A stretch of DNA of 46,486 bases from the NCBI GenBank assembly GCA_022759035.1, contig JAEMQD010000128.1:1-46486 (forward strand), in the 5' to 3' direction. Position numbers and translations under genes: made by a program. This document shows, piece by piece, positions 1 to 7,506 of this stretch; position 1 is the first letter of the stretch, and each line of letters starts with the position of its first letter. The notes below the pieces were generated by a model, which worked only from the letters and a program-made list of their open reading frames with translations, made no database searches and was not told the origin of the DNA. Source of the stretch: Thiotrichales bacterium (GTDB lineage Bacteria > Pseudomonadota > Gammaproteobacteria > Thiomicrospirales > Thiomicrospiraceae).

Positions 1-6
1 AAAAAA

Positions 7-372
7 TTGAGTGAATCGATAAGCCGGGTTCTGTCATGAACAATCATTCGTCTGCGATGTTAATCACTTAACACCTGTAGCGGTCTACCCGGAAACGAAA
101 TGGACCATTTCTATTCATCCGAAAATGAATTGTTTCCCTATTTGACCTTGCTCCGGATGGGGTTTACCCTGCCAGTCCTGTTGCCAGTCCTGCGGTGCGC
201 TCTTACCGCACCTTTTCACCCTTACCAGCAACTTACGTTGCTTCGGCGGTTCAGCTCTCTGTTGCACTTTCCGTCAGCTCACGCTGCCTAGGCGTTACCT
301 AGCATCCTGTCCTGTGGAGCCCGGACTTTCCTCCAGTAACCAAAGTTACCAGCGATTGTTTAATTCACTCAA
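7..372 (-). ncRNA. rnpB: RNase P RNA, bacterial type A
   Basis: This is the catalytic RNA of RNase P, which trims the 5' leader of tRNA precursors. Reading the minus strand, the 5' conserved region GGAGGAAAGTCCGGGC lies at about 319-334 and the matching 3' conserved region ACAGAACCCGGCTTA at about 20-34; together they form the P4 core. The terminal P1 helix is visible as TTGAGTGAA at 7-15 pairing with TTCACTCAA at 364-372, which sets both ends and gives about 366 nt, normal for type A. Internal sequence near 150-175 (CCGGAGCAAGG on the minus strand) also matches the family. A run of six T follows the 3' end on the minus strand. Short reading frames across it are not genes. Confidence 0.97.
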
Positions 373-401
373 GCGCAGTCTAACAGGCTGAAGTCTTAAA
401 G

Positions 402-1277
402 TCACTTAGTATTTGCTGTTTGCCATTGTAATGCTAAATCGTAAACAGCTTTCTTTTTTTGCCCTGTAATTGCGCAAGTCAATTTAACCGCTTGTGATAG
501 CGACAACTCAGATAACAACGGTAATAACACTGCCTGTACCGATAAAGACACTTCCGATTCTATTGTCTGCTTCACGCGTACGCCGTCCAAGAGTAAAACA
601 AACTCGCCACGCTGCCAATCCGTATTTTCTAATAATGCAGCCAAGACAAAAGTCGTTGAACCTCGCACATAACGCTCATGTAACTTAGTCAACTCTTTGG
701 CCAAAACAAGCTGCCGCTCTGGAAAAGCTTCTGCCAACCAAGAAAGCGTCTCGACAATACGATGCGGCGCCTCAAAAAAAACACTAACACGTTGTGCATT
801 GCTCAGTTCCATCAACCATGCTTGTCTGCTTTTATTCGCGACTGGAATAAAGCCCATAAAGGTAAAACCATTACGAACATCTAAGCCCGATCCCGCTATC
901 GCAGTTAATACACTACTCGCACCAGGAACAGAAACAACAGGAATCTCGGCAGCTGCAGCAGCTGCGACCAAAAGCGCACCAGGATCTGAAATCGCTGGCG
1001 TTCCCGCATCACTAACATAAGCCATAGACGCACCTGCACGCAATCGCGCAACGAGTTCTGCGGCGCGCTCTGCCTCATTATGATCATGCAAACTAATCAT
1101 CTGCTTACGAATACCTAGTGCTGCCAATAATTGGCCCGTATGACGCGTATCCTCAGCTGCAATCATATCCACTTGCGCCAAAACAGCTTGAGCACGACTC
1201 GTCATATCGGCCAAGTTACCAATCGGCGTTGCCACCATATATAATTGACCCGCTAATACCCAAGATTCCTGTTGCAC
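402..1277 (-). CDS. rsmI: 16S rRNA (cytidine1402-2'-O)-methyltransferase RsmI
   Basis: RsmI uses SAM to methylate the 2'-O of C1402 in the ribosomal P-site region of 16S rRNA. The 291-residue product is full length for the tetrapyrrole-methylase fold. It carries the N-terminal VATPIGNLADMT motif (about residues 15-26), AAEDTRHT (about 40-47), the SDAGTPAISDPG loop (about 89-100) and the VPGASSVLTA segment. It is divergent from lpoA with only about 48 bp between the start codons, the same divergent arrangement as yraL/yraM in E. coli. The ATG start at 1277 puts a short ten-residue lead before the conserved region, as is usual. Confidence 0.96.
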   Translation of the reverse strand: MQQESWVLAGQLYMVATPIGNLADMTSRAQAVLAQVDMIAAEDTRHTGQLLAALGIRKQMISLHDHNEAERAAELVARLRAGASMAYVSDAGTPAISDPGALLVAAAAAAEIPVVSVPGASSVLTAIAGSGLDVRNGFTFMGFIPVANKSRQAWLMELSNAQRVSVFFEAPHRIVETLSWLAEAFPERQLVLAKELTKLHERYVRGSTTFVLAALLENTDWQRGEFVLLLDGVRVKQTIESEVSLSVQAVLLPLLSELSLSQAVKLTCAITGQKKKAVYDLALQWQTANTK

Positions 1278-1325
1278 CTTATGTTACCCTATTACCAATT
1301 TTTTACTACAACACACGATATTACG

Positions 1326-2615
1326 ATGAAAATAATAGTATTAACATCTCGCATTACCAGTTTAATCCTGCTCAGCCTTGCATTAGGCGCTTGTAACGCA
1401 TCTAAGCCGCGCACACCTGCACCAGTTGTTGTTCCGGGGCAAAATGCAGCGCAACCTAACCAACAGACAGCGCAAACGCAAACCCCAAGCGAAGCAACTA
1501 AACCAGTTATTCCTCCAGTTGACAACACGGCAAATGCAACCATTAAGCAGCCAGAAACAACCGAAGAAAACGCAGCTGCCTCACCAATCATTGCACCAGT
1601 GGTTGAAACAACAGAAACGCCCGAATTTGTTAAACAACAACAGCAAGCACTACGAAAAGTCGTTATTCTTTTACCCGACCGCCCCAGTTTAGCAGAAGTT
1701 AACCGAGACATCGAAAAAGGCATTCGTGCGGCACACCAACAACACCCTCTTAACAATGCGTTACAACTTATTTTTATTCATGATCCGCTACCAAGCGATC
1801 AGCTAATGGCAAAAGCAAAAGCCTTTTCTCCCGATTGGATCATTGGCCCACTAACAAAAGGCGATATTCAAGGCGCGCAAGCATTACTAGACAAACAACA
1901 AATACTGCTCAATCGCATCGACACGCCAACAGCAGCGCTTCAGTTTGGCTTGCCTGCCGAGGATGAAGCTGCTCAACTGCTTGCAAAACTCAAATCAGCA
2001 ACGCGACCAATAGCAATTGTCACCAGCGGCGATGCAACAGAGCAACGTTTATTAACCACGTTACAACAACAAGCAAGCGAATTAAGAATCCCTGTTTATG
2101 TTATTACGGTCGATAAAAACTTACCAGATATAAGAGACTGGTTGTTGCAAACTGGCGGTATTCAGGCAAGCCAAAAACGCATCGAGCGCATTAGCAAACT
2201 GACTAATACCAAGCTAGAAACACCACCACATGCACGCACAGATATTCAAGCACTCATTTTACTTGGCAATGCTCGGCAAGCACACGCCATCATGCCAGCT
2301 ATTCAGTATTACCGCCCAAACTGGTCTATATTGGCAACCAGTCGACTACTGCCAATACGCAAAGGCGAAGTGTTTAATGAACCCGAGTTCAATGAAATAC
2401 AGGTACTTACACCACCTTATTTAACAGCACCGACCGGACCAGAAACCCCTTTCGAGGCTCTTGGTTGGGATAGCTACCAACTATTAGGCAATCCCCAAGC
2501 CATTAATGTTGAAGGCATGACAGGAAAACTATTCATTAACACCAGCAACCAAGTGGTACGCCAGCTTAACTGGCAACGTATCAAACAAAATCAACTCGTA
2601 CCCGTGAATGAGTAA
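1326..2615 (+). CDS. lpoA: LpoA/LppC-family outer-membrane lipoprotein, short form
   Basis: LpoA is an outer-membrane lipoprotein that activates penicillin-binding protein 1A from the periplasmic side. I start it at ATG 1326 because this gives a clean lipoprotein signal, with lipobox LGAC and acylated Cys23; an in-frame upstream ATG at 1272 would spoil it. After Cys23 comes a Pro/Thr/Gln-rich linker of roughly 75 residues and then an LppC-like periplasmic-binding fold to the C-terminus. At 429 residues it is much shorter than the E. coli protein (over 650), so the N-terminal TPR-like domain seems absent. Position next to rsmI and yraN supports the assignment. The last 8 bp overlap yraN. Confidence 0.85.
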   Translation: MKIIVLTSRITSLILLSLALGACNASKPRTPAPVVVPGQNAAQPNQQTAQTQTPSEATKPVIPPVDNTANATIKQPETTEENAAASPIIAPVVETTETPEFVKQQQQALRKVVILLPDRPSLAEVNRDIEKGIRAAHQQHPLNNALQLIFIHDPLPSDQLMAKAKAFSPDWIIGPLTKGDIQGAQALLDKQQILLNRIDTPTAALQFGLPAEDEAAQLLAKLKSATRPIAIVTSGDATEQRLLTTLQQQASELRIPVYVITVDKNLPDIRDWLLQTGGIQASQKRIERISKLTNTKLETPPHARTDIQALILLGNARQAHAIMPAIQYYRPNWSILATSRLLPIRKGEVFNEPEFNEIQVLTPPYLTAPTGPETPFEALGWDSYQLLGNPQAINVEGMTGKLFINTSNQVVRQLNWQRIKQNQLVPVNE

Positions 2616-2979
2616 GACTCAAGAAAAAGGACAACACAGCGAGCAGTTAGCGAAAAACTTGCTTGAAGCAAGCGGACTAACCTGCATTGCAGAAAACTTT
2701 CGTTGTCGCCGTGGCGAAATCGATTTAATCTTTCTAACAAATGACACATTAGTCTTTGTTGAAGTTCGTTTACGCGAAAATAAGCACTATGCTAGTGCTG
2801 CCGAAAGCATCACTTATCGTAAACAACAGCGCATTCTACGTACTGCGCTTTATTTTTTACATACCCATCATCAATATCAAGACTGCAACTTACGTTTTGA
2901 TGTAGTATTATTTCACACATTAAACCAACATCCCGAATGGATTCAATCTGCATTCGATGCCTCAACGGCATATTATTAG
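2608..2979 (+). CDS. yraN: YraN family (UPF0102) endonuclease-fold protein
   Basis: This 123-residue protein belongs to the UPF0102/YraN family, which has a restriction-endonuclease-like fold; its cellular role is unproven. The family hallmark is seen as RRGEIDLIF followed by LVFVEVRLR (about residues 33-56), in which the E, D and E-x-R positions form the putative metal site. It starts inside the end of lpoA (8-bp overlap, ATGAGTAA), so the two are probably translationally coupled. The following dolP begins 9 bp later. Length is normal for the family. Confidence 0.92.
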   Translation: MSKTQEKGQHSEQLAKNLLEASGLTCIAENFRCRRGEIDLIFLTNDTLVFVEVRLRENKHYASAAESITYRKQQRILRTALYFLHTHHQYQDCNLRFDVVLFHTLNQHPEWIQSAFDASTAYY

Positions 2980-2988
2980 GAGACAAAC

Positions 2989-3579
2989 ATGTTACACAAA
3001 ACACTGCTGATTACCCTTACTGCTGCTGTCACTCTCTTGAGCGGTTGCGTAGCTGCACCGTTAGTTGTCGGCGCTGGCGCAGGTGCTGGTGCAGTAGCGC
3101 TAAGTGATGATCGTCGCCCTCAAGCACAAATTGCCCAAGATGATGCATCAACCTCACGCATTCAAGAACTCCTTGACCAACAAAAGCTCGCAGATAGCCC
3201 TAACCGTATTCGCTACACCGTATATAACGGTGTTGTCTTGCTGGTTGGTCAGGTAGCAAATGACAACATTCGCGCTCTTGCGCATCAAGCAGCGCAATCC
3301 GCGCCGGGCGTTAAAAACGTCATTAATGAACTAACAGTTGGCCCAGCTTTAAGCACAACGCAAATCGCGGAAGATAGCTACTTATCCAGCAAAGTTCGCA
3401 CAAAACTAGCAACGACACGAGATTTCAAGTCAAAGCACCTCACCATCGTTGTTGAAAATGGCAGTGTTTACCTCATGGGCCTGATGACAAGAGAAGAACA
3501 ACGCATCGCTGTTGCCGTAACGCGTGATGTCGATGGCGTGAAACGCGTTGTCCGCATTATGGAAAACTGGGGCGTATAA
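2989..3579 (+). CDS. dolP: Dual-BON-domain outer-membrane lipoprotein DolP (YraP)
   Basis: DolP is an outer-membrane lipoprotein that supports membrane integrity and BAM function. The 196-residue product has a lipoprotein signal with lipobox LSGC and Cys20, a short Gly/Ala-rich segment, and two BON domains (roughly residues 55-115 and 125-193), both ending in the typical GV.xV pattern. An AGGAGA ribosome-binding site lies just ahead of the ATG. In E. coli the order is lpoA-yraN-diaA-dolP; here diaA is missing from between yraN and dolP. The TAA stop abuts the start codon of the protease gene downstream. Confidence 0.93.
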   Translation: MLHKTLLITLTAAVTLLSGCVAAPLVVGAGAGAGAVALSDDRRPQAQIAQDDASTSRIQELLDQQKLADSPNRIRYTVYNGVVLLVGQVANDNIRALAHQAAQSAPGVKNVINELTVGPALSTTQIAEDSYLSSKVRTKLATTRDFKSKHLTIVVENGSVYLMGLMTREEQRIAVAVTRDVDGVKRVVRIMENWGV

Positions 3580-4956
3580 TTGAAAATACTGTGGCAAGTC
3601 ATCGCTAGCGTGATGCTTGCCTGTTTTATCAGCAACGCTTTTAGCGAAGAAAAGCCTATTCTATTACCAGAACTTGGCAGCCCCAATCGTGCCTCGTTCA
3701 GCAATCAACAAGAAGACGTTTTATCCCTCGCTTTTTTAGAAGCACTTTACCAGCAAGCCGATATTATTGATGACCCCGAACTCAATAGCTATATTAGAGA
3801 TATCGGCGCTCGATTACTAAGACACGTATCCACAAATCGAAAGTTTCAGTTCTACATTATTAAAGACGACAGCATTAATGCCTTCGCTGGCCCTGGTGGT
3901 ATTATCGCATTACATAGCGGCCTCATTTTAGCTGCCAAAAATGAAGATGAAATTGCCGCAGTTATGGCACATGAAATACAGCACGTCCAACAAGAACATC
4001 TCTCCCGAATGTTTGAACAAGGCAAAAAAGGAATGGCCGCAACGGTTGCGGGTATCGTAGGTGCATTACTTGTTGGCAGCCAAAGCCCACAAGCCGCGAT
4101 GGCAATGGTAACAGGAGGTATTGCCTACAACGCACAACAACAGCTCGCCTTTTCTCGTGATAACGAATGGGAAGCGGATAGAACAGGCATTGATGTACTT
4201 GCCGCAGCCGGCTATAACCCAAATGCTATGAGTGATTTTTTTGAAACACTTGCCAGTCGTTATCGCAATGATAGCAAAGCACCAGAAATGCTCATGAGCC
4301 ATCCCGTTACCAATAAGCGAATTAGCGACAGCCGTGCCAGAGCGCGCATGATTAGCTATACCAAAAAGACACATGAACATACCCTAGCGTTAGCGCAAGC
4401 AAGGTTACAGGCATTAATTGGCCAAAAAATTACGGCAACCAATCCCCAACTCGCTTGCTACCAACAATACATGCTCGCCAATTTGCAACGCAACAATGCC
4501 CCGATGCCAAGCTGTCACAATTTACCCGAACACTTGTGGAGCAAAATTATTTTGCTTGAAATGAAAGCTCCCCTTGATCAACTCGGTTGGCAAGCCCTTT
4601 CTGATATCTACCCACAAAATAGCGCGGTACTATTGAACTATGCTGATCAGTTACTATTGGCACACCAATCCGAAAAAGTAGTTCAACTGCTCACACCAGT
4701 AGCAGATCAATTTAATGAACGATGGGAATTTTGGAAGCGGATTGCTCAAGCATGGAACCAACAAAACGACAACGCCAGCGAAGCCTTTGCGATGGCCAAA
4801 GCTTACAGCAGCATTGGCGCATTAAAACTAGCAGAAATTCAAATAGATAGAGCCAAGAAAAGCGCAGATGCTAGCAACAATATTCAACTTAACACACAAC
4901 GAGAAAACTTAGAAAACTGGCTTAAAATACAACTAAAAGCACGCAAAGAACTATAA
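3580..4956 (+). CDS. bepA: Periplasmic M48 metalloprotease, BepA-like, with C-terminal TPR region
   Basis: BepA is a periplasmic zinc protease and chaperone that handles stalled outer-membrane proteins such as LptD at the BAM complex. This 458-residue product has a signal peptide ending near residue 22 (SNAFS), the zinc motif HEIQH at 131-135, the third ligand in NEWEAD (Glu198), a FAGPGG segment, and MSHP with His241, equivalent to the regulatory His of E. coli BepA. The C-terminal third is helical and TPR-like. The start is TTG, immediately after the dolP stop and preceded by GGGG, so translation is likely coupled. Its place beside dolP and lpoA makes a coherent envelope-maintenance operon. 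Confidence 0.9.
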   Translation: MKILWQVIASVMLACFISNAFSEEKPILLPELGSPNRASFSNQQEDVLSLAFLEALYQQADIIDDPELNSYIRDIGARLLRHVSTNRKFQFYIIKDDSINAFAGPGGIIALHSGLILAAKNEDEIAAVMAHEIQHVQQEHLSRMFEQGKKGMAATVAGIVGALLVGSQSPQAAMAMVTGGIAYNAQQQLAFSRDNEWEADRTGIDVLAAAGYNPNAMSDFFETLASRYRNDSKAPEMLMSHPVTNKRISDSRARARMISYTKKTHEHTLALAQARLQALIGQKITATNPQLACYQQYMLANLQRNNAPMPSCHNLPEHLWSKIILLEMKAPLDQLGWQALSDIYPQNSAVLLNYADQLLLAHQSEKVVQLLTPVADQFNERWEFWKRIAQAWNQQNDNASEAFAMAKAYSSIGALKLAEIQIDRAKKSADASNNIQLNTQRENLENWLKIQLKARKEL

Positions 4957-4991
4957 CTTTAATTACTTTTTTTTATGCGCTCATTAAACAT

Positions 4992-5100
4992 ACCAATCAC
5001 TAAATACACAAAAAAACTTGCGTTTTTTTTCACGATTGGTAATCTATCACACAAGCACCAAACGCTGACGCTCACAAAGAAACCACTTAAAAGCGTTTGG
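4992..5100 (+). promoter_or_regulatory. Structured leader region upstream of soxX
   Basis: The 172-bp gap between bepA and soxX contains two inverted repeats. The first has outer arms ACCAATC (4992-4998) and GATTGGT (5034-5040) enclosing an A/T hairpin, AAAAAAAC (5010-5017) with GTTTTTTT (5022-5029) around a TTGC loop. The second is a perfect 9-bp pair, CCAAACGCT (5058-5066) and AGCGTTTGG (5092-5100). They may serve as a weak bepA terminator, an operator, or an RNA leader of the sox operon; the sequence does not decide. I see no convincing sigma-70 promoter here. Confidence 0.5.
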
Positions 5101-5128
5101 CCCGCAAACCTTGACCAAGGAGAAAAAC

Positions 5129-5509
5129 ATGGTGAAATCTCAGTGGATGCGCAATTTAGCCCATACGCTATTGGTTACGACTATAATGGCATCGGCAACT
5201 GTTGCGCATGCAGCAGAAGAGAAAACATTATCGGCGGCAGAAGAAGGCAAGAAAATTGCTTTTACTAATACCAAGGGTAATTGTCTCGCTTGTCACATGA
5301 TAGCTGGTGGCACCTCACCAGGTGAAATCGGCCCACCATTGATGGCAATGCAGGCTCGCTTCCCAGACAAACAAAAACTTTTTGATAAAATCTGGGGCAA
5401 ACCTGGGGTGGAATTGATGCCTGAGTCTCAGATGTTGCCTTTTGGTAAGAACAAAGTACTTACCGATGAGGAAATCAACAAGGTTGTCGAATTCCTTTAC
5501 ACCCTTTAA
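5129..5509 (+). CDS. soxX: Sulfur-oxidation c-type cytochrome SoxX
   Basis: SoxX is the monohaem subunit of the periplasmic SoxAX complex, which oxidatively couples thiosulfate to the SoxY cysteine. I start at ATG 5129, with AAGGAG seven bases upstream; the longer frame from 5111 has no such site. The 126-residue precursor has a Sec signal cleaved after about residue 28 (VAHA), the haem-c motif CLACH at 52-56, and a C-terminal MPESQMLPFG segment in which Met102 is the likely axial ligand. It is first in the order soxX-Y-Z-A, with 37 bp to soxY. Confidence 0.96.
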   Translation: MVKSQWMRNLAHTLLVTTIMASATVAHAAEEKTLSAAEEGKKIAFTNTKGNCLACHMIAGGTSPGEIGPPLMAMQARFPDKQKLFDKIWGKPGVELMPESQMLPFGKNKVLTDEEINKVVEFLYTL

Positions 5510-5546
5510 CTACTAATAACTACTCTCGCTAAGGAGAAACCTAAGC

Positions 5547-6014
5547 ATGAAACGCAGAACTTTCTTAAAAGCTGGTCTTGCTACAGGCGCAACTGCAGTT
5601 GCTGTCAACGCAGGCATGCTCGTGCCTAACACTGTTTTTGCTGCTTGGAACGAAGCTGCATTTAAAACTAAATCAGTTGACGAAGGTATGTCAGCTGTTT
5701 TTGGCGCAACTAACGCTGCTGACTCTGCAGACGTTAAATTAAAAGCGCCAGCGATTGCTGAAAACGGTGCGGTTGTACCAATTGAAGTTGATGCAACTGC
5801 GATTAAAGGTGTTGAATCTATCGCAATTTTCGCTTCTAAAAACGCTGTTCCACTAGCTTGTACTTACAAATTGTCAGGCGCTGCACAAGGTTTTGCTGCT
5901 GTTCGTATCAAAATGGGCGAAACGCAAGACGTAGTTGCTGTTGTTAAAGCTGGCGGCAAACTATTCAAAGCTAAGAGCGAAGTTAAAGTAACCATCGGTG
6001 GTTGCGGCGGTTAA
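5547..6014 (+). CDS. soxY: Thiosulfate-oxidation carrier protein SoxY
   Basis: SoxY carries the sulfur intermediates of the Sox pathway on a C-terminal cysteine and works as a heterodimer with SoxZ in the periplasm. The 155-residue precursor starts with a twin-arginine signal (KRRTFLKAG) that ends near residue 32 (TVFA), consistent with export as a folded pair with signal-less SoxZ. The protein ends in the diagnostic GGCGG swinging arm, with Cys153 as the carrier. An AAGGAGA ribosome-binding site precedes the ATG. A palindrome GGTTAATTAACC overlaps the stop codon at 6009-6020. Confidence 0.98.
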   Translation: MKRRTFLKAGLATGATAVAVNAGMLVPNTVFAAWNEAAFKTKSVDEGMSAVFGATNAADSADVKLKAPAIAENGAVVPIEVDATAIKGVESIAIFASKNAVPLACTYKLSGAAQGFAAVRIKMGETQDVVAVVKAGGKLFKAKSEVKVTIGGCGG

Positions 6015-6072
6015 TTAACCCCACTTTTTCTTTTTATTGCATATAGTTCAACAAAATTTAAGGACTCAGATC

Positions 6073-6387
6073 ATGGCAGACATTTCTTTCCGCCTGAAAG
6101 CAGAAAACAAAGGCGATGCTTACGAAATTAAAGCATTGTTCAAGCACCCAATGGAATCGGGTATGCGTAAAAACAAAGCAACTGGTGAAGTTTACCCAGC
6201 TGACTTTATTAACGAAATCACAGCTAAACTAAACGGCACACCAGTAATGGTTGCAGAATGGTCTGGCGCGGTTTCTCAAAACCCATTCCTAGCATTCAAA
6301 GTTGCTGGTAAAGCAGGTGATAAATTAGAAGTTTCTTGTACTTCTAACAAAGGCGATGCTGGTACTCAGTCAACTGATCTAGCGTAA
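6073..6387 (+). CDS. soxZ: Thiosulfate-oxidation carrier partner SoxZ
   Basis: SoxZ is the immunoglobulin-fold partner of SoxY in the SoxYZ carrier. The start at ATG 6073 gives the typical 104-residue protein beginning MADISFRLK; the frame could extend 12 codons upstream but this lacks family support, and an AAGGA site sits before 6073. Family sequence includes HPMESGMRKN near residues 28-37 and the PFLAFKVAGKAGD segment. It has no signal peptide, as expected for piggyback Tat export with SoxY. A strong hairpin follows before soxA. Confidence 0.97.
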   Translation: MADISFRLKAENKGDAYEIKALFKHPMESGMRKNKATGEVYPADFINEITAKLNGTPVMVAEWSGAVSQNPFLAFKVAGKAGDKLEVSCTSNKGDAGTQSTDLA

Positions 6388-6394
6388 GTTTCTT

Positions 6395-6433
6395 GTAAGT
6401 ACCAGTAGTGCAATAGCACTACTGGTTACTTAC
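6395..6433 (+). other. Strong intercistronic hairpin between soxZ and soxA
   Basis: Positions 6395-6411 pair with 6416-6433 to give a 17-bp stem with one bulged T (6426) and an AATA loop. There is no following T-tract (the next bases are CCCCCTCG), so it is not a classical terminator. It lies in the 91-bp gap between soxZ and soxA. A likely role is stabilising or processing the soxXYZ part of the transcript so that the SoxYZ carrier exceeds SoxA; that role is inferred. Confidence 0.75.
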
Positions 6434-6478
6434 CCCCTCGCTTTCAAACGCTAGACCCACATAGGGGAAATCAAAACA

Positions 6479-7360
6479 ATGAACAATAAACTGCTCACAA
6501 CCACCCTATTCTTATCTCTTGCAACCGCTGGCAGCTATGCCCATGCAGCAGATAGCACACCTAATCCAGAAGCGGATCGTCAAGCATTAACAAAATACAT
6601 CATGGACATGCATGGTAGTACTAAGTTTAATGGTCATCCACTTAAGGTAGAAGACTTTCGCTATGGCGCTTATGTTTTTAGTGAAGACAAATTTGAACAG
6701 CTCAAGGCAGCAGAAGAGTTTCCACCCTACCTAGATCATATTGATGCAGGTGAAAAACTCTGGAAAAAGCCATTTGCTAATGGCAAGACCTACGCAACCT
6801 GTGCAGGCTTTGATGGCGACGTCAAAGCAATTCGTCCGAAGTACCCACTTTTTGACGATGCTCGTGGTGAAGTGGTTAACTTAGACCAAGCGATTAATGA
6901 CTGTCGCGTTGCTAACGGCGAAAAACCTTATGCCTATGGCAGCAAAGATAAAGACCTAGACAAAATCATGGCATATCTTGGCTACCAAGCACGTGGCAAA
7001 AAGATTAACGTCGTCATCAACTCTCCAGGCGCACTAGACGCATACAAGCAAGGTGAAATGTTATTCCATACTCGTCGTGGACAACTTAACCAGTCATGCT
7101 CTGGATGTCATATCGCTAGTGCAGGGCGTCATATTCGCTCTAACATCTTGTCGCCAATTATTGGTCACACAACACACTTCCCAACCTACCGTGCTAACGA
7201 CGGCGACCTAGTTAGTCTACAAGCGCGTTACGTTGGCTGCATGAAGTCGATTCGTGCCTTCCCATTCCCTGCAAATAGCAAGGAATTGAAAGATATCGAA
7301 TTTTATGAAGCCTTTATGAGTAGTGGTCTTGAAATTGATGCACCGGGTTACCGTGAATAA
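6479..7360 (+). CDS. soxA: Sulfur-oxidation cytochrome SoxA, single-haem type
   Basis: SoxA is the catalytic cytochrome of SoxAX. The 293-residue precursor has a Sec signal ending at about residue 23 (AHA). Only one haem motif is present, CSGCH at 207-211. In the N-terminal half the equivalent haem site is replaced by isolated Cys108 (TYATCAG) and Cys142 (NDCRV), which probably form a disulfide as in other one-haem SoxA proteins. Cys254 in RYVGCMKSIRAF is the expected cysteine (persulfide) haem ligand of the active site. An AGGGGA site precedes the ATG. A terminator follows directly, so this is the last gene of the operon. Confidence 0.96.
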   Translation: MNNKLLTTTLFLSLATAGSYAHAADSTPNPEADRQALTKYIMDMHGSTKFNGHPLKVEDFRYGAYVFSEDKFEQLKAAEEFPPYLDHIDAGEKLWKKPFANGKTYATCAGFDGDVKAIRPKYPLFDDARGEVVNLDQAINDCRVANGEKPYAYGSKDKDLDKIMAYLGYQARGKKINVVINSPGALDAYKQGEMLFHTRRGQLNQSCSGCHIASAGRHIRSNILSPIIGHTTHFPTYRANDGDLVSLQARYVGCMKSIRAFPFPANSKELKDIEFYEAFMSSGLEIDAPGYRE

Positions 7361-7390
7361 GCATGAATAAGAGATGACATACGAATTAAG

Positions 7391-7413
7391 CCGACCATAA
7401 TGGTCGGTTTTTT
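7391..7413 (+). terminator. Rho-independent terminator of the sox operon
   Basis: CCGACCA (7391-7397) pairs with TGGTCGG (7401-7407) around a TAA loop, followed by six T (7408-7413). It lies about 30 bp after the soxA stop. Confidence 0.93.
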
Positions 7414-7506
7414 ATGTGCGCTATTAAGGAACACAATAACTGCTATCACCTTGGCACAATAGTCGATACAATAGTCCGCTTATCATTTCATTAGCGTTAT
7501 CTTTAT

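Noticed and set aside
100-291. Small open frame on the plus strand
   Set aside because: It lies wholly within the RNase P RNA on the opposite strand.
4975-5268. 97-residue frame ahead of soxX
   Set aside because: It runs in another frame through the sox leader and soxX signal region and shows no family features.
7440-7506. Promoter for queE from a TACAAT-like box
   Set aside because: ACAATAGTC occurs twice and no -35 box is at a proper distance.
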